Below are positions 1-8,126 of a stretch of 18,195 bases of DNA, one piece after another. Under the pieces are notes generated by a model, which saw nothing but the letters and a program-made list of their open reading frames with translations, ran no database searches and was not told the DNA's origin. Source of the stretch: Hydrogenophilales bacterium RIFOXYD1_FULL_62_11 (lineage in GTDB: Bacteria; Pseudomonadota; Gammaproteobacteria; Burkholderiales; Thiobacillaceae); NCBI GenBank assembly GCA_001802655.1, contig MGZO01000122.1:8563-26757 (forward strand), read 5' to 3'. Each line of letters begins with the position of its first letter. The stretch's first letter is position 1. The position numbers and the translations under genes are program-made.

Positions 1-287
1 GGCTCCCCCGACACCTCGATATCGAAGCTGGAGTTGCCCGGCACATTGAACGACTCGCCCGCGCCGTAGCTTTTCCAGTCGGTTTCGCCGGCCATCTTCA
101 CCTTGCACGCACCCGCCACCGTTTCCATGATTTCAGGCGCACCGGTGTTGAACGTGAGCGTGGACGGCAGGATCACGCCGACTGATTTCTTCGTGCCGTC
201 GGGAAACTGCAAGGTGTGCGAGACACACTTGCCATCGAAATAGACGTTGGCTTTCTTGACGACGGAGATCTGATCGAACTGGGACAT
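1..287 (-). CDS. ppnP: Pyrimidine/purine nucleoside phosphorylase PpnP, 3' end outside window
   Basis: The first 95 residues are visible, starting MSQFDQISVVKKANVYFDGK. The family (formerly YaiE/DUF1255) is a small single-domain cupin of roughly 95-105 residues, so only a short tail is missing. It carries out phosphorolysis of several nucleosides to the free base and ribose 1-phosphate in the cytoplasm. Family features seen here are the SVGVILPSTLTF strand, the APEIMETVAGACKV segment and the GESFNVPGNSSFDIEV cupin strand, which align well with the E. coli protein as I recall it. The ATG lies one base after the argG stop codon. The AAGGA in the last codons of argG is a suitable ribosome binding site, so the gene is the last visible member of the arginine operon and is probably translated by coupling to argG. 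Confidence 0.9.
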   Translation of the reverse strand, partial: MSQFDQISVVKKANVYFDGKCVSHTLQFPDGTKKSVGVILPSTLTFNTGAPEIMETVAGACKVKMAGETDWKSYGAGESFNVPGNSSFDIEVSGE

Positions 288-288
288 G

Positions 289-1518
<1,230 letters not shown>

Positions 1519-1536
1519 AAGGATGCTCTTGGTTCT

Positions 1537-1558
1537 GATTCAGTCATTTGGATTCAGT
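1537..1558. repeat. Short direct repeat, two copies of GATTCAGT
   Basis: Two exact 8-base copies of GATTCAGT (1537-1544 and 1551-1558), 14 bases apart, sit in the short gap between the DUF2283 gene and argG. The second copy covers the DUF2283 stop codon. It could be a chance duplication or a small regulatory site; nothing else in the sequence supports a function. Confidence 0.3.
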
Positions 1559-1793
1559 GAGTGGAGCCGGAGGTTTTCTTGTCGATGATTTCAACCTGGC
1601 CGGGAAAGTCGCCGATTTTCAGGATGTCGAGATTGGTCGCCTGGCTGGCTTTCTCGATTTCGATACCGACCACGCGGCCATCTGCCGACAGGTTGAGCAC
1701 GATGCCTTCATGCGCCTCCCAGGTGTGATCGGGGTTTTCGGGACTGATCTCGATGTACAAGGAATCCATGTCCCTGAAATAGGCAATGTTCAT
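1554..1793 (-). CDS. DUF2283 family small protein in the arginine operon
   Basis: A 79-residue soluble protein starting MNIAYFRDMDSLYIEI. The pattern of an N-terminal YF.D.DSLYI strand, then GIVLNLSADGRVVGIEIEKAS, is the DUF2283 signature; the family has no established biochemical function. I chose the ATG at 1793 because the family begins at this methionine and because it overlaps the argF stop as ATGA, a classical translational-coupling junction, with a GGGGAAAG-like purine run upstream. An upstream in-frame start would add 25 residues out of family and lie inside argF. The acidic residues (E17, E20, D23, E28) and the lack of membrane segments or Cys/His clusters suggest a cytoplasmic protein. 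Its place between argF and argG suggests co-expression with arginine synthesis, but a role there is only inference. Confidence 0.85.
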   Translation of the reverse strand: MNIAYFRDMDSLYIEISPENPDHTWEAHEGIVLNLSADGRVVGIEIEKASQATNLDILKIGDFPGQVEIIDKKTSGSTH

Positions 1794-2707
1794 GCGTTCA
1801 CTTTCCCCAGCAGCAAAAACTCCATCAAGGCCTTCTGCACGTGCAGGCGGTTCTCCGCTTCGTCCCACACCACCGATTGCGCGCCGTCGATCACGTCAGC
1901 GGTGACTTCCTCGCCACGATGGGCCGGCAGGCAATGCATGAAAACCGCACCAGGTTTTGCCACCGCCATCATGTCAGTGTCGACCTGCCAGTCGGCGAAG
2001 GCTTTCATCCGCTCGTCATTCTCCGCCTCCCAGCCCATGCTGGTCCACACGTCGGTGGTCACCAGATCGGCATCGCGGCAGGCGTCCATCGGATCGGCAA
2101 AACTTTCAAAGTGATCGGTGCCAAACAGATTGGCGCGCTCGGGTTCGACTTCGTAACCCGGCGGAGTCGACACATGCACGTTGAAATCGAGCACCTCGGC
2201 AGCCTGCAGCCAGGTGTTGCACATATTGTTGGAGTCGCCGACCCACGCCACGGTCTTGCCCTGGATCGGGCCGCGATGTTCAATGAAAGTGAAGATGTCG
2301 GCGAGGATCTGGCACGGATGGTATTCGTTGGTCAGGCCGTTGATCACCGGCACCCGCGAGTGCGCGGCGAAGCGGTCGATGATTTCCTGCTCGAAAGTGC
2401 GGATCATCACAATGTCGACCATGCGCGAGATGACTTCGCCCGCATCCTCCACCGGCTCGCCACGCCCGAGCTGGGTGTCGCGCGTGTTGAGGTAGATCGC
2501 CGTGCCGCCGAGCTGGTGCATGCCAGCCTCGAAACTCAGGCGGGTGCGGGTCGAGCTTTTCTCGAAAATCATCGCCAGCGTGCGGTCGGCCAGCGGGTGA
2601 TAGGGCTGGTATTGCTTGAAGCGGCTTTTGATCAGCGTGGCGCGCTCAAACAGATACAGCAGCTCGTCGCGCGACAGATCCTTGAATTGCAGAAAGTGAC
2701 GCAGCAT
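1790..2707 (-). CDS. argF: Ornithine carbamoyltransferase (anabolic)
   Basis: Transfers the carbamoyl group from carbamoyl phosphate to ornithine to give citrulline, in the cytoplasm. The protein has 305 residues from the chosen start, the usual length. The carbamoyl-phosphate loop STRTR is at about residues 52-56. HPCQILAD follows in the middle, then DVWTSMGWE and HCLPAHRG (about 258-265), which close over ornithine. The ATG at 2707 overlaps the argD TGA by one base (TGATG); a GTG one codon upstream (2710) is also possible. ATG gives MLRHFLQFKDLS, close to other betaproteobacterial starts. The gene's TGA overlaps the next ATG. Both junctions argue for a single co-translated mRNA. Confidence 0.97.
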   Translation of the reverse strand: MLRHFLQFKDLSRDELLYLFERATLIKSRFKQYQPYHPLADRTLAMIFEKSSTRTRLSFEAGMHQLGGTAIYLNTRDTQLGRGEPVEDAGEVISRMVDIVMIRTFEQEIIDRFAAHSRVPVINGLTNEYHPCQILADIFTFIEHRGPIQGKTVAWVGDSNNMCNTWLQAAEVLDFNVHVSTPPGYEVEPERANLFGTDHFESFADPMDACRDADLVTTDVWTSMGWEAENDERMKAFADWQVDTDMMAVAKPGAVFMHCLPAHRGEEVTADVIDGAQSVVWDEAENRLHVQKALMEFLLLGKVNA

Positions 2708-3897
2708 CACGCCGCCTGCTGCAGATAAGTTTTGACGATTCCGGACACGGCAGCAACCAGCGCATCGACTTCAGCCGCGCCATACATCAGGGGCGGCACC
2801 AGCCGGATCACCGTATCGGCAGTCACGTTGATCAGCACGCCGGCATCGCGCGCGACGGCCACCAGTTCAGCGCAGGGACGATCCAGCTCGACGCCGATCA
2901 TCATGCCTTCGCCACGAATGTCGACCACGCCGTGTACGCCGTTCAGCGCCGCACGCAAGCCGGCACGAATCGCCTCGCCACGCAGGTTCACGTTTTCCAG
3001 CAGTTTGTCTTCTTCAATGGCCTCCAACGTGGCCAGCGCAGCCGCGCACGCCAGCGGATTGCCGCCAAAGGTCGAGCCGTGGCTGCCCGGGACGAACACG
3101 TCGGCCGCCGCGCCGCGCGCCAGACAGGCGCCGATCGGCATGCCCGAGCCCAGGCCCTTGGCCAGCGCCATCACGTCCGGCATCACGCCCGAGTGCTGAA
3201 AGCCGAACCAGGTGCCGGTGCGGCCAATGCCGGTCTGCACTTCATCCAGCATCAGCAGCCAGCCGTTGGCATCGCAAATCTTCCGCAGTTCAACGAGATA
3301 TTCAGACGGCAGAACATTGATTCCGCCTTCGCCCTGCACCACTTCAAGCAACACCGCGACGACGCTCTTGTTGTGATCGGCCACTTGACGAACCGCATCG
3401 ATATCGTTGAATGGCACCCGGGCGAAACCCGACAGCAACGGCTCGAACCCCGCCTGGATCTTGCGGCTGCCGGTCGCGGTCAGGGTCGCCATGGTACGGC
3501 CATGAAAAGCCTTTTCCATCACGATAATGGTCGGCACCTCGATGCCCTTGCCGTGACCATACAGGCGCGCCAGCTTGATCGCTGCTTCGTTTGCCTCGCA
3601 ACCCGAATTGCAGAAAAACGCTTTATCCATGCCCGACAACGCACACAAGCGATCAGCCAGTTCTTCCTGGCGTGGGATGCGATAGAGGTTGGACGAATGA
3701 ATCAGCATGGCAGCCTGGTCAGCAATGGCTTTCACCAGCTTGGGATGAGCATGACCCAACCCATTCACCGCCACCCCGGCAACCGCATCGAGATAGCGCT
3801 TGCCGGACTCATCCCACAGGTAAGCGCCCTCGCCGCGTACAAAGGCAACGGGCTGACGTGCATAGGTGTTCATCAAATGTGTTGTCATGGCAGTCAT
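2707..3897 (-). CDS. argD: Acetylornithine aminotransferase
   Basis: PLP-dependent class III aminotransferase that converts N-acetylglutamate semialdehyde to N-acetylornithine; many family members also act on the succinyl-DAP step of lysine synthesis. The 396-residue length is normal. Visible motifs are SGCEANEAAIK (98-108), FHGRT (131-135), the PLP-ring aspartate in LDEVQTGIGRTG (D218), and the Schiff-base lysine in ALAKGLG (K247). This is the first gene of the operon. CAGGAC lies about 11 bases before the first ATG. Two further in-frame ATGs at codons 4 and 9 could be the true start, since the conserved part begins at MNTYARQPVAF. The 50 or so bases upstream, after the neighbour's terminator, must hold the operon promoter, but I could not pick a convincing one. 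Confidence 0.95.
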   Translation of the reverse strand: MTAMTTHLMNTYARQPVAFVRGEGAYLWDESGKRYLDAVAGVAVNGLGHAHPKLVKAIADQAAMLIHSSNLYRIPRQEELADRLCALSGMDKAFFCNSGCEANEAAIKLARLYGHGKGIEVPTIIVMEKAFHGRTMATLTATGSRKIQAGFEPLLSGFARVPFNDIDAVRQVADHNKSVVAVLLEVVQGEGGINVLPSEYLVELRKICDANGWLLMLDEVQTGIGRTGTWFGFQHSGVMPDVMALAKGLGSGMPIGACLARGAAADVFVPGSHGSTFGGNPLACAAALATLEAIEEDKLLENVNLRGEAIRAGLRAALNGVHGVVDIRGEGMMIGVELDRPCAELVAVARDAGVLINVTADTVIRLVPPLMYGAAEVDALVAAVSGIVKTYLQQAA

Positions 3898-3948
3898 CCA
3901 GCAGGCTGTCCTGAAAAATTGCCGCCCTTATTGAATCAACAAAAGCAG

Positions 3949-3979
3949 CGAAATTGAAAACGGCGGCCTGAGCCGCCGT
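3949..3979 (-). terminator. Intrinsic terminator of the PuuD-like unit
   Basis: A perfect 8-base stem with a CTGA loop (ACGGCGGC / GCCGCCGT, 3960-3979) lies 21 bases past the stop of the membrane gene. In the minus direction it is followed by TTTTCAATTT. The layout is that of a rho-independent terminator, and it separates this unit from the arginine operon downstream. Confidence 0.75.
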
Positions 3980-4000
3980 GCTTATCGTGCACCGTCTTGA

Positions 4001-4501
4001 TTATAGGCCGAAAAGCGCCCGATGAGACCACCCTGCAGCCATGAAGAACAGCATCGGGATCGATAGCATCACATTGGTACGCGAGGCCAGAAAGGCCGAC
4101 CGGCGCGCCTTGCTTTTCTCGGCTTCGGATGCCGGGGTCATGCCCAGAACTTTCTTCTGGTTCGGCCAGATCAGCACCCACACGTTGATCAGCATGATCG
4201 TACCCAGCCAGGCGCCTATCCCCATTGGCCCCATTCCGTTACGCAGCAGGAACGCGTCGACAAACAACGGCCCCAACAGTGCGGCGCCCGCAAGCCAGGT
4301 GACCACGGCGGACCAGCGGAAAAACAGCAGCGCACGGGGCGCGACATGTTTGCTGATGCCCGCTGCGGTGCCGTCGGCACTGGCATTTTTCAGCGCCGCA
4401 ACTTGGACGAAGTTGAAGTAATACAGCAGGCCAATCCACATCACGCCTGCCATGAAATGAATCCAGCGGGATAATGCGGCGACCAGATCAAGGTTTTCCA
4501 T
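4001..4501 (-). CDS. Small PuuD-like (urate oxidase N-terminal domain) membrane protein
   Basis: A 166-residue integral membrane protein with about four hydrophobic helices: residues 8-34, 58-85, 93-113 and 142-162. The segments SRWIHFMAGVMWIGLLYYFN and PRALLFFRW resemble the membrane domain of PuuD-type urate hydroxylases, where histidines in such helices may bind a cofactor. Here the candidates are H16, H53 and H160. There is no CXXCH haem motif and no cytochrome c tail, and no purine catabolism gene is nearby, so true urate oxidation is doubtful. A redox or haem-associated membrane role is only a guess. AAAGGTG precedes the ATG. A 31-residue membrane protein is encoded nine bases upstream, and an intrinsic terminator follows. 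Confidence 0.65.
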   Translation of the reverse strand: MENLDLVAALSRWIHFMAGVMWIGLLYYFNFVQVAALKNASADGTAAGISKHVAPRALLFFRWSAVVTWLAGAALLGPLFVDAFLLRNGMGPMGIGAWLGTIMLINVWVLIWPNQKKVLGMTPASEAEKSKARRSAFLASRTNVMLSIPMLFFMAAGWSHRALFGL

Positions 4502-4510
4502 GGCGCACCT

Positions 4511-4606
4511 TTAACCCAAAAAATTTCTGGCAAAAAAGACCAACACAGCGGTCAGCACCAAACCTGCAATAACGGTTCCCCATAAAGAGTCCAGCGGGTT
4601 TTTCAT
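4511..4606 (-). CDS. 31-residue single-span membrane protein
   Basis: A short reading frame starting MKNPLDSLWGTVIAGLVLTA and ending VFFARNFLG. It encodes one hydrophobic helix (about residues 11-25) with a short N-terminal head and a basic tail (R27). GAGGAA lies six bases before the ATG, a good ribosome binding site, and the stop is nine bases before the PuuD-like gene, which has its own AAAGGTG. This layout suggests a translated gene and a possible small subunit or assembly partner of the downstream membrane protein. Small single-span subunits are common in membrane redox complexes, but I do not recognise this one. It is too short for default gene callers. Confidence 0.65.
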   Translation of the reverse strand: MKNPLDSLWGTVIAGLVLTAVLVFFARNFLG

Positions 4607-4658
4607 CCTTCATTCCTCGTGTGAATCGTTGCCTATTTCGATCAGCCAAACATGCGCC

Positions 4659-4687
4659 AGTATCAGTAGAAAGGCTTGGCTGCGCAA
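4659..4687 (-). promoter_or_regulatory. Candidate sigma-70 promoter for the small membrane unit
   Basis: Reading the minus strand, TTGCGC (4687-4682) and GATACT (4664-4659) are 17 bases apart. Each matches the consensus at four of six positions. The site ends about 50 bases before the 31-residue gene. It is plausible by position and spacing but not strong. Confidence 0.3.
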
Positions 4688-4691
4688 GCGC

Positions 4692-4709
4692 GCGCCCCTG
4701 CTGGGGCGC
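4692..4709. other. GC-rich hairpin in a divergent promoter region
   Basis: A perfect 7-base inverted repeat GCGCCCC / GGGGCGC with a TGCT loop. It abuts the extended -10 site of the DUF3579 gene and lies just upstream of the divergent candidate promoter. No T-run follows on either strand, so it is not a normal terminator. It could be an operator-like palindrome or chance in GC-rich DNA. Confidence 0.4.
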
Positions 4710-4710
4710 A

Positions 4711-4719
4711 TGCTAAAAT
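4711..4719 (+). promoter_or_regulatory. Candidate extended -10 promoter for the DUF3579 gene
   Basis: TGCTAAAAT is an extended -10 element (TGN plus a five-of-six match to TATAAT) about 29 bases before the DUF3579 ATG. No recognisable -35 exists at 16-18 bases upstream, where the sequence is GC-rich hairpin DNA. That fits an extended -10 promoter, giving a leader of about 20 bases. Confidence 0.45.
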
Positions 4720-4747
4720 CCCGCAACTCCTTTAGAAGCGCCCCCTC

Positions 4748-5029
4748 ATGGATGACGTCACCTCCAACGCCCCCCTTATTATTCGCGGTATCACGACCAA
4801 GGGCTTCCGGTTCCGACCCAGCGACTGGGCAGACCGGCTGGCAGGGGCATTCGCGGTCATCGACCCCAACAATCGAACCAATTACTCGCCCTATGTTCAA
4901 CCCACCAAACTGGACAACATCCCCTGTGTGATCGTGGACAAAAAACTGAAAGCAACCGATCCCGACGCGTATCGGTTTTTGCAGGATTTTGCCAACAGTA
5001 ACGAACTGCTCATTGAAAACGCCGACTGA
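4748..5029 (+). CDS. DUF3579 family protein
   Basis: A 93-residue soluble protein starting MDDVTSNAPLIIRGITTKGF. The core, with FRPSDWADRLAGAF, then SPYVQPTKLDNIPCVIVDKKL and DAYRFLQDFANSNEL, matches the DUF3579 family, small proteins known mainly from Betaproteobacteria and without an assigned function. Length is normal. There is no good Shine-Dalgarno sequence before the ATG, and the predicted leader is very short. The gene stands alone: it diverges from the PuuD-like unit and converges on rpsT through a shared terminator. In related genomes this family often sits near the argDFG genes, as here, but no functional link is established. Confidence 0.88.
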   Translation: MDDVTSNAPLIIRGITTKGFRFRPSDWADRLAGAFAVIDPNNRTNYSPYVQPTKLDNIPCVIVDKKLKATDPDAYRFLQDFANSNELLIENAD

Positions 5030-5040
5030 CTTTCGCTGCA

Positions 5041-5086
5041 ACGCCCAATAAAAAACGCCGCATCAGCGGCGTTTTTTATTGGGCGT
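5041..5086. terminator. Bidirectional intrinsic terminator between the DUF3579 gene and rpsT
   Basis: A perfect 21-base inverted repeat (5041-5061 and 5066-5086) around an ATCA loop. The GC core is AACGCCGC / GCGGCGTT, flanked by an A-run on the left and a T-run on the right (GTTTTTTATT). On both strands the hairpin is followed by a U tract, so it can terminate both converging transcripts. Outer bases ACGCCCAAT / ATTGGGCGT extend the symmetry well beyond what termination needs. Confidence 0.92.
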
Positions 5087-5113
5087 GAGGGACGCCGGAT
5101 CAAAAGCAATCGC

Positions 5114-5377
5114 TCAAGCCATGCCCTTGACAGCCAGAGACAGACGGCTCTTGTGACGTGCAGCCTTGTTCTTGTGAACAATCTCTTTGTCAGCAATGCT
5201 GTCGATCACGCTCATCGAAGCCTGAAAAACCTGTTGCGCAGCAGCTTTGTCGCCCGCTTCGATGGCCTTACGCACTTTTTTGATTGCGGTACGCAGTTCC
5301 GAGCGCTGGCTCATGTTGCTGTCGCGCTGTGCGCTGGCTTGACGTGCGCGCTTGCGCGCCTGGGCGGAATTCGCCAT
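5114..5377 (-). CDS. rpsT: 30S ribosomal protein S20
   Basis: An 87-residue, very Lys/Arg-rich protein starting MANSAQARKRARQASAQRDS, with SELRTAIKKVRKAIEAGDK in the middle and HKNKAARHKSRLSLAVK at the end. This is the standard S20 sequence and length. It binds 16S rRNA early in small-subunit assembly. AGGAG lies nine bases before the ATG. The gene is transcribed alone from a strong promoter inside the gap shared with murJ, with a leader of about 90 bases. It ends at the bidirectional terminator. In E. coli S20 represses its own translation; whether this leader does the same cannot be read here. Confidence 0.97.
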   Translation of the reverse strand: MANSAQARKRARQASAQRDSNMSQRSELRTAIKKVRKAIEAGDKAAAQQVFQASMSVIDSIADKEIVHKNKAARHKSRLSLAVKGMA

Positions 5378-5473
5378 ATGTTCTTGCTCCTGTCAGCCCC
5401 GCGTTGCACGCAAGGCAATAAAATTTAATCGAGGCAGCCCATTTGCACAGGAGCCAATTCACCGAAGCCCGCG

Positions 5474-5503
5474 ATTATACGGAACAAGCCAGTAAAAAAT
5501 CAA
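5474..5503 (-). promoter_or_regulatory. Sigma-70 promoter of rpsT
   Basis: On the minus strand, TTGATT (5503-5498) and a perfect TATAAT (5479-5474) are 18 bases apart, with a run of T between them. It is the best promoter match in the window and fits a highly expressed ribosomal protein gene. Confidence 0.75.
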
Positions 5504-5588
5504 GCAAGCAAAATCAAGCCGGCCGGAAACAGAGTTGCAGCGCCCCCGCTCGACCCGCACAATGCGCGCAAAACCACACGGCCCATTC

Positions 5589-7127
5589 ATGAACTTACTC
5601 AAAGCTCTCGCCGCGGTCAGCAGCATGACCCTGCTCTCGCGCATTCTGGGATTCGTCCGCGATGCGGTCATCGCACGCATCTTCGGCGCGGGAATGATGA
5701 CCGACGCTTTTTTCGTCGCTTTCAAGATCCCCAACCTGCTGCGGCGGATGTTTGCCGAAGGCGCATTTTCACAGGCGTTTGTGCCGATCCTGGCGGAATA
5801 CAAAAATCGTCTTGGACACGACGCAACCAAAACCCTGGTCGACCAGGTGGCAACCGCGCTCACGCTGGTGCTGGTCGTGGTCGCACTGCTGGGCATTTTT
5901 GGCGCGCCGTGGGTGGCGTATATCAGTGCGCCGGGATTCCGGGCTGATGGCGAAAAATTCGACCTCACGGTGACGCTGCTGCGCATCACTTTTCCTTACA
6001 TTATCTTTATCTCGCTGGTCGCGCTGGCGGCGGGCATCCTCAACACCCACAGCAAATTTTCCGTCCCCGCATTTGCACCGGTACTGCTCAATGTGGCGAT
6101 GATCGCTGCAGCGCTGTGGATCGCGCCCTATGTCAATCCGCCCGTGCTGGCGCTGGGCTGGGGCGTGGCGCTCGGAGGCGTGCTGCAGTTGGCCTGGATG
6201 CTGCCGCACCTGAAAAAGCTGGACCTGCTGCCGCGCCCTACCAACCGGTTCAACGATCCCGGCGTGCGCCGCGTTGCCAAACTGATGGCACCAGCGCTGC
6301 TCGGCGTGTCCGTCGCGCAGATCAGCCTGCTGATCAACACGGTTTTCGCGTCGTTCCTCGCCACCGGCAGCGTGTCATGGCTGTATTACGCAGACCGACT
6401 GATGGAGTTTCCCGCTGGCATGCTGGGGGTGGCGCTGGGTACCATCCTGTTGCCCAGTCTGGCCAAGCATTACGCCGACGATTCGCCCGCCGAATACTCA
6501 AAACTGCTCGACTGGGGTTTGCGGCTGACCTTGATGCTGGCCTTCCCGGCCGCTGCCGCGCTGGCCGTGCTGGCAGTGCCGCTCATCACCACACTGTTTC
6601 ACTACGGCGCATTCACCGACCTTGACGTCAGCATGACCCAGCAGGCCCTGCTGGCTTACAGCCTCGGGTTGCTGGGGCTGATTCTGGTCAAGGTGCTGGC
6701 GCCGGGGTTTTACGCGCGACAGAACATCAAAACGCCGGTCAAGGTCGCCATTTTCACCCTCATCGTGACCCAGTTGATGAACCTGGCTTTTTACAAGCCC
6801 CTTGGCCATGCGGGCCTGGCGCTATCGATTGGCCTGGCGGCCTGCCTCAATGCCGGGCTGTTGCTGCATCTGCTGAAAAAACACCGGGTCTACCAACCGC
6901 AGCCTGGCTGGGGCAGCTACATCTGGCGAGTGCTGCTGGCGGTTTTGCTGATGGCGGCAATGCTGTTTTACGCCATGGGCGACACGCAATGGTGGCTGGC
7001 GGCCGGGTTTGTTGAGCGCATCATCCGCTTGTCGCTGCTGGTCGGCGGCGGTATTGGCCTGTATTTCGCTGCGCTCGGCGCGATGGGTTTCCGTCCGCGC
7101 CAGTTCACGCGCCGCGCAGCCGAATAA
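5589..7127 (+). CDS. murJ: Lipid II flippase MurJ
   Basis: Flips the peptidoglycan precursor lipid II across the inner membrane (MOP superfamily, formerly MviN). The protein has 512 residues and many hydrophobic helices along its length, consistent with the 14 of the family. The start MNLLKALAAVSSMTLLSR was chosen over two upstream ATGs (5535, 5562). From it, the functionally important charged residues of E. coli MurJ fall at identical numbers: R18, R24, D39 and R52. No Shine-Dalgarno sequence is evident. It is divergent from rpsT, a common proteobacterial arrangement. The stop is 57 bases before ribF. The extra upstream codons lack hydrophobic character and are unlikely to be translated. Confidence 0.96.
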   Translation: MNLLKALAAVSSMTLLSRILGFVRDAVIARIFGAGMMTDAFFVAFKIPNLLRRMFAEGAFSQAFVPILAEYKNRLGHDATKTLVDQVATALTLVLVVVALLGIFGAPWVAYISAPGFRADGEKFDLTVTLLRITFPYIIFISLVALAAGILNTHSKFSVPAFAPVLLNVAMIAAALWIAPYVNPPVLALGWGVALGGVLQLAWMLPHLKKLDLLPRPTNRFNDPGVRRVAKLMAPALLGVSVAQISLLINTVFASFLATGSVSWLYYADRLMEFPAGMLGVALGTILLPSLAKHYADDSPAEYSKLLDWGLRLTLMLAFPAAAALAVLAVPLITTLFHYGAFTDLDVSMTQQALLAYSLGLLGLILVKVLAPGFYARQNIKTPVKVAIFTLIVTQLMNLAFYKPLGHAGLALSIGLAACLNAGLLLHLLKKHRVYQPQPGWGSYIWRVLLAVLLMAAMLFYAMGDTQWWLAAGFVERIIRLSLLVGGGIGLYFAALGAMGFRPRQFTRRAAE

Positions 7128-7184
7128 GTGCCTGAATCGGCTAGAATTAAGCCCTTTTTCCGCTTCGTCACTTGCTGCACCTCC

Positions 7185-8111
7185 ATGCGCATCACCCACG
7201 GTTTTCGCTCCCTCGGCACGCCCCATGCGGTCACCATCGGCAACTTCGACGGCCTGCATCTGGGGCATCAAGCCATGCTAACCCGCCTGCAGGACGTGGC
7301 GCGGGCGCGTGACCTGCCAAGCTGCGTATTGAGTTTTGAGCCGCACCCGCGTGAGTTTTTCGCCCCGGAGCAAGCCCCAGCCCGCCTGTCCAGCCTGCGC
7401 GAAAAGGCCGAATGCCTGCGCCTGCTTGGCATCGACCGATTTCACGTATTGCGCTTTGACCGCGCCTTCTCGGCGCTGGCCGCCGAGGCTTTCATCCAGC
7501 AGGTGCTGGGACACACGCTGCAGGCGCAATATGTATTGGTCGGCGACGATTTCCGCTATGGCGCCAAACGCGTGGGTGATTTCGCTTTACTCGAGCGCGC
7601 CGGGCACTCGCTCGGTTTTGATGCCGAATTCCTCCCCACCGTGGAAATCGCGGGTGAGCGTGCCTCGTCCACCGCCGTGCGGCAGGCGCTCGCCGCCGGC
7701 GATCTGGCGCATGCGGCAACACTGCTCGGCCGCCCTTACAGTATTTCCGGACGGGTGGAACATGGCGACAAACTGGGGCGCGACATCGGTTTTCCCACCG
7801 CCAACATCCAGCTCAAGCACAACCGGCCGCCGTTGATGGGGATTTTCGCCGTTCAGGTGTCCGGCCTCAACAGCGCGCCCCTGCCAGGCGTGGCCAGCCT
7901 CGGCAAACGTCCCACGGTGAAAAATCCCGATGCCGCACCGGTGCTCGAAGTCCATCTGTTCGATTTCGATGCCGACATTTACGGCCGCCGCCTGCGCGTG
8001 GATTTTTTGCACAAGCTGCGCGACGAAGCCAAATATCCGGATCTCGACACGCTGGTTGCCCAAATCAGCCGCGACGTCGACCACGCCAAACATTTTCTAG
8101 CCCAGATTTAA
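7185..8111 (+). CDS. ribF: Bifunctional riboflavin kinase / FAD synthetase
   Basis: Phosphorylates riboflavin to FMN, then adenylylates FMN to FAD. The chosen protein has 308 residues. The N-terminal nucleotidyltransferase domain has TIGNFDGLHLGHQAML (17-32, with the HxGH motif at 25-28) and the SSTAVRQAL signature (161-169). The C-terminal flavokinase domain has GRDIGFPTANI (G202-N207 core). I start at the ATG at 7185 (MRITHGFRSLG), the family start. An upstream in-frame ATG at 7128 would add 19 residues with no family match. No Shine-Dalgarno sequence is seen. The stop is 15 bases before ileS. It begins the conserved ribF-ileS-lspA-fkpB-ispH cluster. Confidence 0.96.
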   Translation: MRITHGFRSLGTPHAVTIGNFDGLHLGHQAMLTRLQDVARARDLPSCVLSFEPHPREFFAPEQAPARLSSLREKAECLRLLGIDRFHVLRFDRAFSALAAEAFIQQVLGHTLQAQYVLVGDDFRYGAKRVGDFALLERAGHSLGFDAEFLPTVEIAGERASSTAVRQALAAGDLAHAATLLGRPYSISGRVEHGDKLGRDIGFPTANIQLKHNRPPLMGIFAVQVSGLNSAPLPGVASLGKRPTVKNPDAAPVLEVHLFDFDADIYGRRLRVDFLHKLRDEAKYPDLDTLVAQISRDVDHAKHFLAQI

Positions 8112-8126
8112 GCCAAAACAGCCGTC

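Noticed and set aside
3898..3948. Search for an argD promoter or ArgR box
   Set aside because: Several TTGATT/TTCAAT-like words exist, but no pair with proper spacing and match quality, and no clear palindromic ARG box.
4610..5041. 143-codon minus-strand frame covering the DUF3579 gene and its promoter
   Set aside because: The conserved DUF3579 frame is on the other strand, and this one has no domain. Its end abuts the 31-residue gene only by chance.
5533..5567. TTGCAG-17-CACAAT as a murJ promoter
   Set aside because: Only three and four of six consensus matches in GC-rich DNA; too weak to call.
7142..7147. TAGAAT as a possible -10 for a ribF promoter
   Set aside because: No acceptable -35 element at the right distance and no TG extension; it could still be weakly active but is not supported.
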